A DNA stretch of 64,000 nt from Cepaea nemoralis (taxonomy: Eukaryota > Mollusca > Gastropoda > Stylommatophora > Helicidae): positions 243,501 to 307,500 of the forward strand of contig JACEFZ010025130.1 in assembly GCA_014155875.1 (NCBI GenBank), written 5' to 3'. Positions within the stretch are counted from its first letter, which is position 1; every line of letters begins with the position of its first letter. This document shows positions 52,007 to 62,859 of this stretch, piece by piece. The notes beneath the pieces are model-generated. The model searched no databases and was not told where the DNA came from. It was given only the letters and a program-made list of their open reading frames with translations. Both the position numbers and the translations under genes were made by a program.

Positions 52007-54240
52007 GTTGTAGACCTAATCCATTCACGTGCTTTTACTTGGTGAGTGTCATATATTCTGAAGGGAGTGGGAGATCACTGTAGTGCATGTCCCATTTCTA
52101 ACAAAAAGAAATTGGGCCCCATCCTCTTCTATCTTCAATAACCCCAGAATATGACCCTCGAGTTATCTGCAGGCTTCGTCTTATTAATTTAGTCTAGGAG
52201 ATATAGATTATGGCCCTGGTGAGAATAGTAAATACTAACTGGGATTCTGCCCCTTCTCCAAGGATACTTTTAGCTCTTGAGCCCCCCTTTTATCAATTCT
52301 GAGGAAAGTCTGGAGAATTCTCTCAGCCTGATTTATGTTAAGAAAACATGGATGTTGAGCAGTTGTTAGACCTAGAGTCTTCTCTCCCCCAATTCAGTAT
52401 CTCATCATGAGTAGATGTGTTTTTAACAATTAAACATTTAACATATTCCAGTAGACCTTGACAACATGGTTTACACACATAAGATGGAGAATCAACAGAT
52501 AGGTTGAACTGACAAATCAACAGAAGGTCAGTTAAGGTTCACCATTTATTGACTGGGCCTGTGTTTCTAGGCCTGTAACATACATTTTCTGTTGTGGTTT
52601 ACACAGGATAAAATAGAAAATGGCATATAGGCCCAAGTTTACAGTCAATCAACAAATAAACATCAATGCATAAGATGTCAACAAGTGTGGACACATTGTA
52701 AACATGTAAATGTTGTGCCAAGTGTGAAGATGATAAATCAACAATTAGGTATCAGTTCCTGAAATTGGGTGTGGTGTGTTCCAATGAGAAAGGTAACCTG
52801 GTGATTGGGAGATTAGGATAAGCCTGGGTCCATTGTCTGATGGATCAACTTCAGGTCTGCCCGTGTAGCTCCTCTGAAGGCTTCTCATACTCTGCTCATG
52901 GCCAAGTAATCTTCCATCTCACTTGTGGATCATCTCTTTCTCTCGGATTCCCACTTTCTGGTCTGATTTGGGTGGTTGGTTGGTTTGTTGATTTGTTGGA
53001 TGGTTGTTGGTAGCCACCAAGAATTCACTGTGTAAAATTCACATAAATATGTATAATCCTACCAATGCAAAAATCTAGAAGTAGGTCGGAAGAAACCTAA
53101 ATTCCTGAAGTAGGACTTAGTTTCCCCCCCCCCCCCCTCTCTTCTTCTTTACTCTAATCTAGTGTTTGGTTAATTTGGGGTGGTCAGAGTTTATCACACT
53201 GTGTACGCCTGGTATCAGCTGGTTCCTGCTGTATGTAAGTTCTCATTGGACCTGGGGTCAGTGAGACGTGTACAGTAAGACAGTGACAAGAGTGAGGAGG
53301 TGTTAAAATGCATGTACATAATTATCATATATTTATAACATTTCTATCACTCAATTGGGTTTGTAGTGTGTATAAATGGTTCTCTGTGTTTTCCAATTAA
53401 CCAACTTCTCCTTCTTCTTTGTATATTAACTCCTCTCCCATTACCTGTTGTTGTTGTGGGGTTTGGTGTTGTGTGGTGTTGTGTTTTAAGTTATGTTGAG
53501 TAGTGGTTTAAGTCAACTTCTGGTGATGGAGTTCCGCAAAGCATAACTTTTCTGATGTAATGCAGCTCATGAGTGCCCTTATCTAAGTAAAATCTGACAT
53601 AAATATAAATATTTATTCCATCAAACCCTATTTATTCAATATATGAAGGAGAAAGAGAAGATAGGATTTCTCTCTCAGCTCTCTAGATTGTAAATAGGCA
53701 TAGATAAGTCTGTTTTAAAACGAGGCACTTGTTCTAGTACACGAACTGTCTTATGAGTTGTAGATAGTGACAGCAATTACAGCAGTGTTTCTTATGAAAT
53801 GCACAAGATTGCTTTAGAATCATCACTTCATACAGTTGTCTAGAATAGAATGTAGTACTATTATGCACTTCTTAAAGTTAATAACTATCTTTAAGAATAT
53901 CAGAGGTTGCAGTTTCTGTTGAAGAGAGTATTAGATTGTCATTTTGCCCGGGAAACGGCTCTGCATCGTCAGAATCTAACAGTCGAGCATTTTACACTTC
54001 AGAGGTTTTTAATTTATAATAATACATTTCAATTGACATTACAAACACTGGATACCATTACTTGATACTTGATACATCTGGTCATCAGTTTAATCTAAGG
54101 ATTTACAAGCTTACCTCGGATTCAGACATTCTGCCGTCCTTTATTGAAAATTCGGTTACACCAGCTTTTGCGTCTTCTCGCCAAGCTGTTTGCGGTAGAA
54201 GTGCGCGATTAAAATATTCTAAGCGGGCTTTCGAATGGAG
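52007..54240. other. Unique DNA without recognised genes
   Basis: About 2.2 kb with no LINE or SINE signature; it includes a poly(C) run of 14 (53125-53138), a GGTTGGTTGGTTTG run (about 52970) and T/G-rich stretches at 53440-53490. The lack of transposon debris over this length is unusual for the window. Confidence 0.5.
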
Positions 54241-54247
54241 GCGTTGT

Positions 54248-54316
54248 CACGTGTCTGTTGCTAACCAATGATCTTCTGAGCTTTGACTGATGAAATAATT
54301 ACAAGAATTGACGTCA
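54248..54316. promoter_or_regulatory. E-box, CCAAT and CRE cluster
   Basis: CACGTG (54248-54253), CCAAT (54265-54269) and a perfect CRE TGACGTCA (54309-54316) within 70 bp. No TATA box or clear first exon follows, although TTTCATTTTCAG (about 54327-54338) resembles a 3' splice site. Confidence 0.3.
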
Positions 54317-54839
54317 TCTGTCAATCTTTCATTTTCAGTTTTGATTTTGCGTTCGTTTTCAGTTTTGGTTTCAGTTTGAGTTTGTGCAGTCAATTGTTAT
54401 ATATTTTCCCCTCTCTTTGGCGTGCATTCTTGGTAACTGAATAATGGTGGTTAGTGGTTATGCCACAGTGAGCAATAATAATTATTGACAGATTGTGTTG
54501 GTCAAAGATACCCTTTATGATGATTTACCCTGTTGCGTAAAGTCACTTCCCAACGTGCTCAGCTTTGATCACCCTCTCAAGTGCAATTACTATCCCATAC
54601 CACTTCCTGCTGCAGTGTTTGTTTACAAGACGGTGGGATATCACAGATAATGTCAACAGCTATCGATAAATGAGAAAATAGCATGAGTTCAATAGCGCTT
54701 GGTTTAGATTTTCCCTAACATAATCAAATTACGTGTGTCATATCTCTTACTGTAAAAGGTACATATTTATTGTAAATGCATATGATTGTTTTATTTTGTC
54801 CATTATATTTTATTACCAGCAGTCGAGGTTGCAGAAATA

Positions 54840-55303
54840 CGAGGGTAAGTTAATAAGTAAGTCACAAATGGCTGTAGAAAAATAACTACAGATGACAACA
54901 ACTTGAAACCAGTGTATTTTTATAGATATACTGTCTCTTTATTTCTCAACATAATTCAACTTCGGCGACATACGCGAAGTGTCTCCCGCCAAGGTGGGTT
55001 TCCTGTTTATGCTGACAAATGTTTGTCCCGTAAAGCGGTGCATAGCTGGGTAGAAAACGTTACGAGGGTGAGTCAATAAGTAAATCACACAGTTGTGTGG
55101 GATGGTAGGTCAATGAAAACAAAGCACGCGGTTCGATGCAGCCGGTTTGTGAGGAACGATGGGATAGGTGCATCAATGTTGGTGGAAATTATGTTGAGAA
55201 ATAAAGGGACAATGTATGTATAAAAATAAACTGGTTTCAAGTTTTAATCATCTTTAGCTATTTTTCTACAGCCATTTATGACTTACTTATTAACTTACAC
55301 TCG
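54840..55303. mobile_element. Mariner-type MITE with long terminal inverted repeats
   Basis: Terminal inverted repeats of about 120 bp (54840-54960 and 55185-55303) begin CGAGGGTAAGTTAATAAGTA (left) and, inverted, CGAGTGTAAGTTAATAAGTA (right), each next to a TA dinucleotide (54838-54839, 55304-55305): the Tc1/mariner TA target duplication. The centre (about 225 bp) has no transposase; at 55061-55090 it contains a third TIR start, TACGAGGGTGAGTCAATAAG. Non-autonomous. Confidence 0.85.
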
Positions 55304-55330
55304 TAATATCAGCGCTGGATCTTAAACTTA

Positions 55331-55424
55331 TGGAACTCTGAAGGCGAGGCAGGGTGTGCAACCCCTACACAACCTCTCATGGCGAGGCAGGGTGTGCAAC
55401 CCCTACATAACTCTGATGGCCCAA
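55331..55424 (+). repeat. Two-unit tandem repeat
   Basis: GGCGAGGCAGGGTGTGCAAC with CCCTACA follows twice at about 49-bp spacing; the copies differ at a few bases after the core. Confidence 0.9.
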
Positions 55425-55504
55425 AAATAAATCTAGGGTTGATAGCAACGCCCTGCAAGGGGCATGAAACATTTAAAGCCATTGTTGTACCTCTATATCA
55501 TATG

Positions 55505-56728
55505 TCTGGCTGGGTGGGGGTGTGTGTGGCTGGATGGAGGATGTATGTGTGGATAGTGAGGGTGATTGTAGTTGGGGGATGTGTGGATGGGTAGGAGATG
55601 TGTGGATAGATGTGTGTGTGGGTGAGGGATGTGTCTTTGGGATGTGTGTGGGTGTGGTGTTGTGTGGGAGGGGAGCTGGGTGTGGATAAATGATGTTTGT
55701 ATGGGTGGGTGAAGGTGTGGTTGGGTTTGCGGGTGGGTGAAGGATATGTGTGTGAGGGTGGGGGATGTGTGCTTAGATGGGTGGTTGGGATGTGTGAGTG
55801 TGGGTGGGTAGATAGGAGATGTATGTGTTGATGAGTGGGTAAGGGATGTGTGGGTGTTAGTGGTTGAGGGATAAGTACGTGTGTCTAGGGATGTGTGAGG
55901 GGATGAGTGTATGGGTTGGGGATGTGTGTGTGTGGGTTGTGTGTGCGTGGATGGGAGGTGTGTGTTTGTGAATGGGGGATGTGTTGGTGGGTGGGGATGT
56001 GTGTGAGGGATGTTTGTATGGGTGGGGAGATTGTGCGTGGGTGGGGATGGGTGTGTATATGGGTAGGGGTGTGTGTTTAAGGGATGTGTGGCTGGGGGAA
56101 TGGGTGGATGGAGGATGTGTGGTTGGGTAGAGGATGTGTGGGTGGGTGATTGTATATGAGTAATGGTGTGTGGTTAAAGGATGCTTGGTTGGGGGATGGG
56201 TGGGTAGAGGATGTGTGGGTGGGTAGAGGATATGTGGGTGGGTGAGTGTGTGCAGGTTAGGAGATGGTGGTGGATGTTCGTAGGTGTGGGCTCGGGATCT
56301 GTGAGTGGGCTGGGGGAGATGGGAGATTATGTGGGTGAGTGCGGAATTTGTGTGTGGGTAGGTGCGGAATATGTGTGTTGACGGGGAGATGTGTGTGTGG
56401 CTGAGGAATGTGTGTTTGGCTGGGTGGTTAGAGGTGTGTGGGTGGAGGAGGATATTGGGTGAGTGATTGTTGGTGGGAAACGGGACGGATACAGGATATG
56501 TGAGTGGGTGGGGATATGTGTGTAGGTTGGGGATGTGTGGGTTATGGATGTATGTGTGCTTGGGATGTGGGTGGATGGGATGTGTGGTGGGTGAGAGGTG
56601 TGTGTGGGTGGGGAGATGTGTAGGTATAAGGATGTGGTGGATGGGTGGGGGAATGTATTGTATGTGTGTGTGGTTGGGTGGGGGAGTTGGAGTGAATGGG
56701 GGATGTGTGGGTGGGTGGTGGATGTGTC
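55505..56728 (+). repeat. G-rich degenerate tandem tract, about 1.2 kb
   Basis: Plus strand is built from GGATGTGTG, GGTGGGTG and GTGTGTGGG phrases in irregular order with almost no C. The minus-strand 312-codon H/T/P-rich frame and plus-strand short frames are shadows of this composition. Many runs of three G residues could form G-quadruplexes. Confidence 0.85.
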
Positions 56729-56908
56729 TCATAACATAGTAATATGCATTGTTTATGTTTACAAAATTCATGTGACAATGTTGTTTCCTATGCACTGTTG
56801 ATGAAAGAAAGATGAGTGATTGGAAGGGCCGAATGTAAGACGGGCCTGCGTGCCCAATTTGTTACCCTTTGAAAATAAAGTCTGATCGTTCGTTCATTCG
56901 TTCTCTTT

Positions 56909-57029
56909 CTGTCTCTCCCTCTCTCTCTCACTCTCCTCCTCCTCTCTCTCCCTCCCCCTCTCTTTATCACTCGTCCCTTCTCTTTCTCTCTTTCGCTATC
57001 TACGGAACTGATACTACTTGCTACCCTCT

Positions 57030-57097
<68 letters not shown>

Positions 57098-57118
57098 CTA
57101 TGTGTGTGTGTTCGTGTC
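56909..57118 (+). repeat. (CT)n, (TA)n and (GT)n microsatellites
   Basis: CT-rich run (56909-56990), a perfect TA array (57036-57079) and a GT array (57080-57118). Confidence 0.95.
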
Positions 57119-57373
57119 AGTGTGTGAAATTGAGACAGTGGTAATTTGGCTCCTGAAAATGTGGTTCCTGATGGTGAGAATATCGTGGGCAAGGAAGCGA
57201 ACCCGCCGAGGGACTGACAGCTGTGGGTGTTACTCAGTAACCCAACCAACCCATAATGAAAAGGAAGGCGAATTTGTTTCATGAGATATAGCAAATGCAG
57301 AAATTCTTCTTCTTCTTCTTCTTCTTCTTCTTCTTCTTCTTCTTCTTCTTCTTCTTCTTCTTCTTCTTCTTCT

Positions 57374-59248
57374 TCAGCGTTCCGAACCATTGAGGTTCTT
57401 TGCTGCAGATACAATCCGTCTCCATTCGTCTCTCTGGTGGACCTTCTCTTGCCAGTCGTTGATTCCAAGTGCTTGTAGGTCTGTATATGTATTATCTCTC
57501 CACCGCCTTCTTGGTCTACCTCGGGGTCTACGGTCATTTATTTCCTGAGTGTAAGCGAGTTTTGTTTCCCTATTATCTTCCATTCTTTCTATATGCCCCA
57601 GCCATTGTAGTCTATTAGCCTTCATGATACCAGTAATTAGCGGGGACTTAAACAGATCATAAATGTCTGTGTTACTTCTTCTTTTCCACTCTCCACTTTG
57701 TGTATCCCTAATGGGTCCAAAGATGCGTCTTAAAATTTTGTTCTCAAAGGTTTGTAACAAGGCTTCGTCTCCTTTCGTTGTACTCCAGGTTTCAGAGCCA
57801 TACAGCACAACTGGTCTGATCAGTGTTTTGTATATTGTGATTTTGGTGTTACGAGATAGCGCCTTTGATTTTAGTAGATGTTGTAGTGCATAGTATATCT
57901 TATTTCCAGAGTTGATTCTAGTTTGTATTTCTTCCCTTATGATGTTGGAGCAGTTGAAGATTGTACCCAGGTATTTGTATGTTTCCGTTCTTTTAATGGT
58001 CATATTATCTATTTGTATGTGGCCAGAGTTTTTAGCCATTCCGTCTCTTGAAATTACCATATATTCTGTCTTATCTTGGTTGATAACCAGCCCCATCTGT
58101 TGGGCTTTTTCCTTTAAGTGAGTCAATATTTCCAATGTCTTTTGTTCACTTTGCCCTATAATATCTATATCATCTGCATAACCAAGCAGCTTGGATGTTC
58201 CTCCAATATCACATTCCTCCTTTACCGTCCTTACAACTTTCTCTAGAGCCAGATTGAAGAGTAGCGGCGATAGTGCATCACCCTGTTTCAAGCCAGATGT
58301 TATTTGGAAGGGGTCTGATTTCCTGCCTTTATATGTTACTATATTATAAGTATCTTCCATGCATAGTCTGGTCATGTTGATTAACTTCCTTGGTATTCCA
58401 AATTCCTGCATAGTATTCCATAGACTATTCCTATGGACACTATCATAAGCCTTTTTAAAATCCACAAAAATGTTATGGAGATCTCTTTTATATTCCCAAT
58501 TTTTCTCGGCTATTTGTCGTAAGATAAATATCTGATCTATTGTTGATCTATTTTGTCTAAAACCCGCCTGGTAGTCACCTAATATGTCTTCTGAATATGG
58601 TTTTAGTCTATTTAGTAATACTGCGGATAGTATCTTATAGCTTGTGGACAGTAGTGATATTCCTCTATAATTTCCACATTGGAACTTGTCTCCTTTCTTA
58701 AAGATAGGTATCAATAATGACTCTTTCCAGTCATGGGGTAATTCTTCTGTCCTCCAGATTTTTATTATTAGATCGTATAGCTTTAGATGTAATGCATGGC
58801 CACCTGCCTTTATAAATTCAGCAGCAATTCCATCAGTCCCAGTTGCCTTATTGTTTTTAAGTCGTGTGATTACATATAGGATTTCTTCAAATGTAGGTTC
58901 TTCAATTTGTGGTTCGCATGTTAGAACCTCTTCCTGTAGGAAAATGTTACTTGGAGCTTCACAATTTAGTAATTCAACAAAATATTCTTTCCATGTGTTG
59001 CACATTTCCTCATTGGTATTTATCATATTCCCATTTTTGTCTTTTAAACCATATGTGTTTTGTTGGTGCCCTCGTTTCATTGACTTCAGTTCTTTAAAAA
59101 AATTTCTGGATTCATTTTTCTGGTGATTAGTTTCCATATCTTTGATTATATTACTCATATATTCTCGCTTCTGCTGTCGGACTATTTTTTGTAGCCTCTT
59201 TACATTCATTTCTATAATGCTCTTCCTTTTGGATGTTGTTGATGTCAT
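57374..59248 (-). pseudogene. LINE-A reverse transcriptase frame
   Basis: 624 open codons. RT motifs: LKNNKATGTDGIAAEFI, NYRGISLLSTSYKILSAVLL, GFRQNRSTIDQIFILRQIAE, IFVDFKKAYDSVHRNSLW, SGLKQGDALSPLLFNLALEK, LLGYADDIDIIG (catalytic YADD intact), INQDKTEYMV, YKYLGTIFNCSN, and a C-terminal MKANRLQWLGHIERM, RRPRGRPRRRWRD. Far better preserved than copy 1 (0.2-1.97 kb). The first about 20 codons are the wrong frame of the linker: the true protein would enter by frameshift from the endonuclease frame near an A6 run at about 59172-59185. Confidence 0.9.
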
Positions 59249-59984
59249 TTAACCATAAATGTCTGGCATTCTTTTTCCTAGTAACTGCTTCTTCACATTT
59301 TTGATTGAACCATCTGTTCTTTCTATGCGTGGTTAACACACCGAGACATTCTTCTGCGGTAGATTGAATTGTATTCTTGATGTTCAACCAAGTTTGGTCA
59401 ACGCTTTCCTCCAAAGGGTTTTTCAGAGTTTCAAGTTTACATTTTATTTCATCTGTAAATTTCTCTTTGACTGTAATTTCTTGTAGTATTTCTCTGTTAT
59501 ATGTTGGGTGTAATCTTTGTAATTTAGTATAGAAAGCTCTCTTAAGTTTTATTTTAAATTTTGCTCCAGCGAGGAAGTGGTCACTGTGGCACTCAGCTCC
59601 TCTATAACTTCTAACTTGCTGTATGTTTGATGCATTTCTGTTGTTAATTAAAATGTGATCTATTTGATTATAGGTTGTCTTGTCACATGATTTCCAAGTT
59701 TTGTGTATATCCTTTCTTTGTAGTCTGGTACTGCTAATCTGCAGTCCTTTGGCTTCTGCCAGGTTGATGACTCTCCATCCATTATCATTTGAAGTTGTAT
59801 GTAGGCTTTCCATACCGGCCACTTTTTTATTAGTTTGCACTCTACCTATTTTTGCATTGAAGTATCCCAGCACAATCAGGATGTCCTGTTTGGGGGTTTC
59901 TTCTATGACATCTTCCAGATCATTATAAAAGTCTTCTTTAATATCATCTTCTTTCTCTTCAGTAGATGCATGTACATTAATCAT
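59151..59984 (-). pseudogene. LINE-A endonuclease frame (N-terminus missing)
   Basis: 277 open codons covering the C-terminal two-thirds of an APE-type endonuclease: DILIVLGYFNAKIG (the GDFNA motif is GYFNA here, an aspartate to tyrosine change at a metal-site residue), SNDNGWRVINLAEAKGL, THKTW-like KDIHKTWKSCDKTTYNQIDH, and AECHSDHFLAGAKF (catalytic SDH intact). It then extends into the linker with RKNRWFNQKCEEAVTRK. The N-terminal motifs are lost by truncation. Confidence 0.88.
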
Positions 59985-60152
59985 CGTTATATTTTTCCAT
60001 TTACCTTTTATTCGTAATTGACTAATCGTGTTATTAACAGCTTTAAAGTTTCAAACGTTCCCCCAGAACTCTTTTTTGATGACATATCCTGTTCCTAATT
60101 CATGTTTATTTTTGGGTGTTTCCTCCATGTATTATAATCAAAATGCAGAAAT

Positions 60153-60392
60153 GGAACAGATAAATTAACCTTACGTGGGTAAATATTGGGCTAGAGGAGA
60201 AAAGCAAGATGAATAACGTATGAAAAGCTGAGCAACAAAACAGAATATAAGCTGCAGGAATTTCACCAAGATATCAGTCACAGATAGGGTTGGAGAATCG
60301 TGGTCTCCGATGTCTGCTCCCTACCAGGCAGCTGACCAAGAAGATCTATTGGTAGGTGTAATGTTCCTAAGTCACTGTTTGAAGTAAACACT
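60153..60392. other. No recognised feature
   Basis: Unique-looking sequence between LINE-A and the 60-bp repeat. Confidence 0.5.
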
Positions 60393-60872
60393 GTGGAGTA
60401 TTTAAAAGTGCCTGTATGCAAGTGTAGTTGTTTGGTTCTTAGAAAATGCTACAACAAAGTCGGCCATCTGGGCAAGCTGAAAGTGGAGAACCAGTGTCTG
60501 CTAAAGAACTTCTTCACCGCTAATGTGAATAATCACTCCAAGTGTGAACTGGTACGCGGGGGTCGTGTAAAACCAGAAGAGAAAGCTTACGTTAAGCTGC
60601 AACAACCACTGGTACGTGGGGGTCGTGTAAAACCAGAAGAGAAAGCTTACGTTAAGCTGCAAAAACCACTGGTACGCGAGGGTCGTGTAAAACCAGAAGA
60701 GAAAGCTTACGTTAAGCTGCAACAACCACTGGTATGTGAGGGTCGTGTAAAACCAGAAGAGAAAGCTTACGTTAAGCTGCAACAACCACTGGTACGTGAG
60801 GGTCGTGTAAAACCAGAAGAGAAAGCTTACGTTAAGCTCCAACAACCACTGGCAACGAGATGGCTTGTTTGA
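60393..60872 (+). CDS. Possible repeat-containing protein, 20-residue units
   Basis: 159 open codons: a 53-residue leader (with cysteines, MEYLKVPVCKCSCLVLRKCY), five 20-residue units LVRGGRVKPEEKAYVKLQQP (60541-60840) and a short tail. The unit is highly basic. The DNA unit is exactly 60 bp. A TTGGTTCTTAG| acceptor-like site (60440) and a CCAAG|GTAAGT donor (60911-60912) bracket the region, but the donor lies after the stop. The minus strand is also open through the units, so coding is unproven; changes between units hit codon positions 1 and 2 (R/C, G/E), which does not favour purifying selection. Confidence 0.3.
   Translation: MEYLKVPVCKCSCLVLRKCYNKVGHLGKLKVENQCLLKNFFTANVNNHSKCELVRGGRVKPEEKAYVKLQQPLVRGGRVKPEEKAYVKLQKPLVREGRVKPEEKAYVKLQQPLVCEGRVKPEEKAYVKLQQPLVREGRVKPEEKAYVKLQQPLATRWLV
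60541..60840 (+). repeat. 60-bp tandem repeat, five units
   Basis: Units start CTGGTACGNGGGGGTCGTGT and contain AAACCAGAAGAGAAAGCTTA. Variation is almost confined to the first ten bases of the unit; the other 50 bases are nearly invariant across all five, which points to very recent amplification. Confidence 0.97.
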
Positions 60873-61034
60873 AGCCAATATTGCCATAGGATGTCAGCAC
60901 CAAATACCAAGGTAAGTATGGCAGCCCCGAGATTGTGTAATAGAACATTGGTACTACTGGGGTAGTTCTAGTTGTAAATGATGTATTAGTTATGTCAGCA
61001 ACCTAACGGCCCATTCTGCATGACTTTGGGCACT

Positions 61035-61275
61035 TAACTATATTGTGATAGTCTCATTTATAGACCAGTACACTAGATGGGCCATGTGGTCAATAGCACG
61101 CCGGCCGCCATTATTTTCCTTGACATTCTCTTTCACCACTTTTAGACCGGGTCAACTGGGGATGCCAGATCCATTTTTGTTGTTGCTTGTTTTATAAAAG
61201 CCGCCTCGATTTGGATTTAATCACATGACCGGCGGAGCAGCATTTGCGCTAATTAGACTGTGATTAACATGTGCT
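61035..61275 (-). mobile_element. SINE-2 copy (diverged)
   Basis: Plus-strand order: TATAGACCAGTACACTAGATG, GGCCATGTGGTCAATAGCAC, TTTAGACCGGGTCAACTGGGGATGCC-type block, CCGCCTCGATTTGGATTTAA and CACATGACCGGCGGAGCAGC. This matches the 16.8-kb copy piece by piece. Confidence 0.6.
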
Positions 61276-62090
61276 ATATTTGGCCATTTTGTACCAAAGA
61301 TGTTAAAGAATATAATGTATACATAAGTTATGTTCACTCTGTATATGAGTGGAGTTATTTGTAAATCGGCAGTCGTTAGATGGTGTCGTCGTTTGTTTCA
61401 GTTTTATTTATATAATACCATTGTACCACCACAACAAAAACTTCACGGAACAGCCTATGCATCTCAAGAACTAAGGTTGGTAGAATTTTATAACACTGTA
61501 CCACACGAAGCCGAGCTGGCAATTTTATTTATTTTTTCCAAACAGTACTGCTCTTCTGTTAACCCAGGTTCAAACAAATGGCTACCAGGTTAGTTTCACA
61601 AATTTCTGGGAGTTATCAGAGAAGTACAGGCGACAAGGGAGAAACTTAGTCAGATATCGTAGTCTAAAATATGTAAATGCCGAATACTACACAACCCAAA
61701 GACAGTATCTGCTTTGCGAATACTTTAATATATACCTTCTTAATTAACGTTGCTTTTTTAAAGTAAATTATTCATCTTGTGTGTGTGCAATATGATGTAG
61801 ATGATTTCGCAGAGTATGAAAATCTCAAGCCATATGTTGTCGTACGGAGTCGAAGTAGCGGGATTAAACATAGTATCATATTTTTAGTTTCTCCATTGTA
61901 ACCTTTCCTAGCTAGAGACGTGTCTATAACATATTATCCAAAGTTGTGGTGACCCCACTGCGCGTGATATTGAACAACAAAAGTGTCCCACAGGGACGAT
62001 TTACCCCCGCCCCTCTGCGCTAAAGGCCAGTGTCCCACTCACAAGCTTGACATTGATGTTACTTCAGCATGATTAGAATCTAGTTACATG
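61276..62090. other. No recognised feature
   Basis: Unique AT-rich DNA. An 87-codon plus frame (61330-61593) with VRWCRRLFQFYLYN has no recognised domain. Confidence 0.5.
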
Positions 62091-62104
62091 ATTACATGTG
62101 TGGG

Positions 62105-62339
62105 CCGGATCCATGGCCGAGGGGTTAGCAGCTTTCTCCGCTAACCCCGAATACTCTCGTCACGTGACGCGACGAGAATTAGCAGTGGTTCAAATCGCAA
62201 AAGTGACTTATGAGAGTATGGAGCCGGTCGCTCAGAAAGTCGTGGCGTGCTGATGAGCGTAATCTAGCCTAGGAATCAACATACAGCTGAAAGATGCTGG
62301 TGTTGACCGCAATATCCTGAAACAGGATGGAAACGCGGG

Positions 62340-62370
<31 letters not shown>
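62105..62370 (+). mobile_element. Young SINE-1 with perfect TSD and 31-A tail
   Basis: Flanked by perfect 14-bp ATTACATGTGTGGG (62091-62104 and 62371-62384). Head with ATGGCCGAGGGGTTAGCAGC (A-box region) and GTGGTTCAAATCGC (B-box), body GGAGCCGGTCGCTCAGAAAG, then CTGATGAGCGTAATCTAGCC, CAGCTGAAAGATGCTGGTGT and CTGAAACAGGATGGAAACGC. An uninterrupted A-tail of 31 (62340-62370) and perfect TSD indicate recent insertion. Confidence 0.95.
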
Positions 62371-62373
<3 letters not shown>

Positions 62374-62727
62374 ACATGTGTGGGAATGTGATGTTTGGCG
62401 TTGTCACAATAGTTCACGCTACACTACCCCATTCACGGTATGTTTCATGGTACGGTGGCTAATCGTATTGCATATTGACTTGATGGCACTGGCCATTTGC
62501 TACAACTCAGGACATTAGCTGTTCTCTGTGCCACTACTCCCTGCAACCTGCATGGGCGTATTCCCTAACTGAACAACAAAGGGAGATGGTATTGATAAAT
62601 CTTGTTGGCGATACATTGACAATTTTAAGGATGGTGTGCTTGTATGAGAGTGTGTGATAGTTTGTGTAAATGATGAATGTATCTGGGTTTTATGTGGATT
62701 TGCAAGTGGGTATGTATCTATGCGCGT

Positions 62728-62728
62728 C

Positions 62729-62812
<84 letters not shown>

Positions 62813-62842
62813 CGTGCGTGTGTGTGTGTGTGTGTGTGTGTG
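62728..62842 (+). repeat. (GT)n-(TA)n-(GT)n compound microsatellite
   Basis: GT run, a perfect TA array (62750-62789), then GT with GC variants. Adjacent to the ACAAC tail of LINE-E. Confidence 0.97.
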
Positions 62843-62859
62843 AATATATGTTGTTGTTA

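Larger units (their letters stand above)
57305..60140 (-). mobile_element. LINE-A copy 2, 5'-truncated, with 12-bp TSD
   Basis: Flanked by AAATGCAGAAAT (57293-57304 and 60141-60152). The minus-strand sequence begins inside the endonuclease (60140) and ends in a (GAA)n tail of about 70 bp (57304-57375). Two open frames cover nearly everything, separated by one frameshift. 5' truncation with an intact 3' end and TSD is the normal product of target-primed reverse transcription. Confidence 0.92.

Noticed and set aside
55857..56795. 312-codon minus-strand frame rich in H, T and P.
   Set aside because: Shadow of the G-rich tandem tract; composition follows the DNA exactly.
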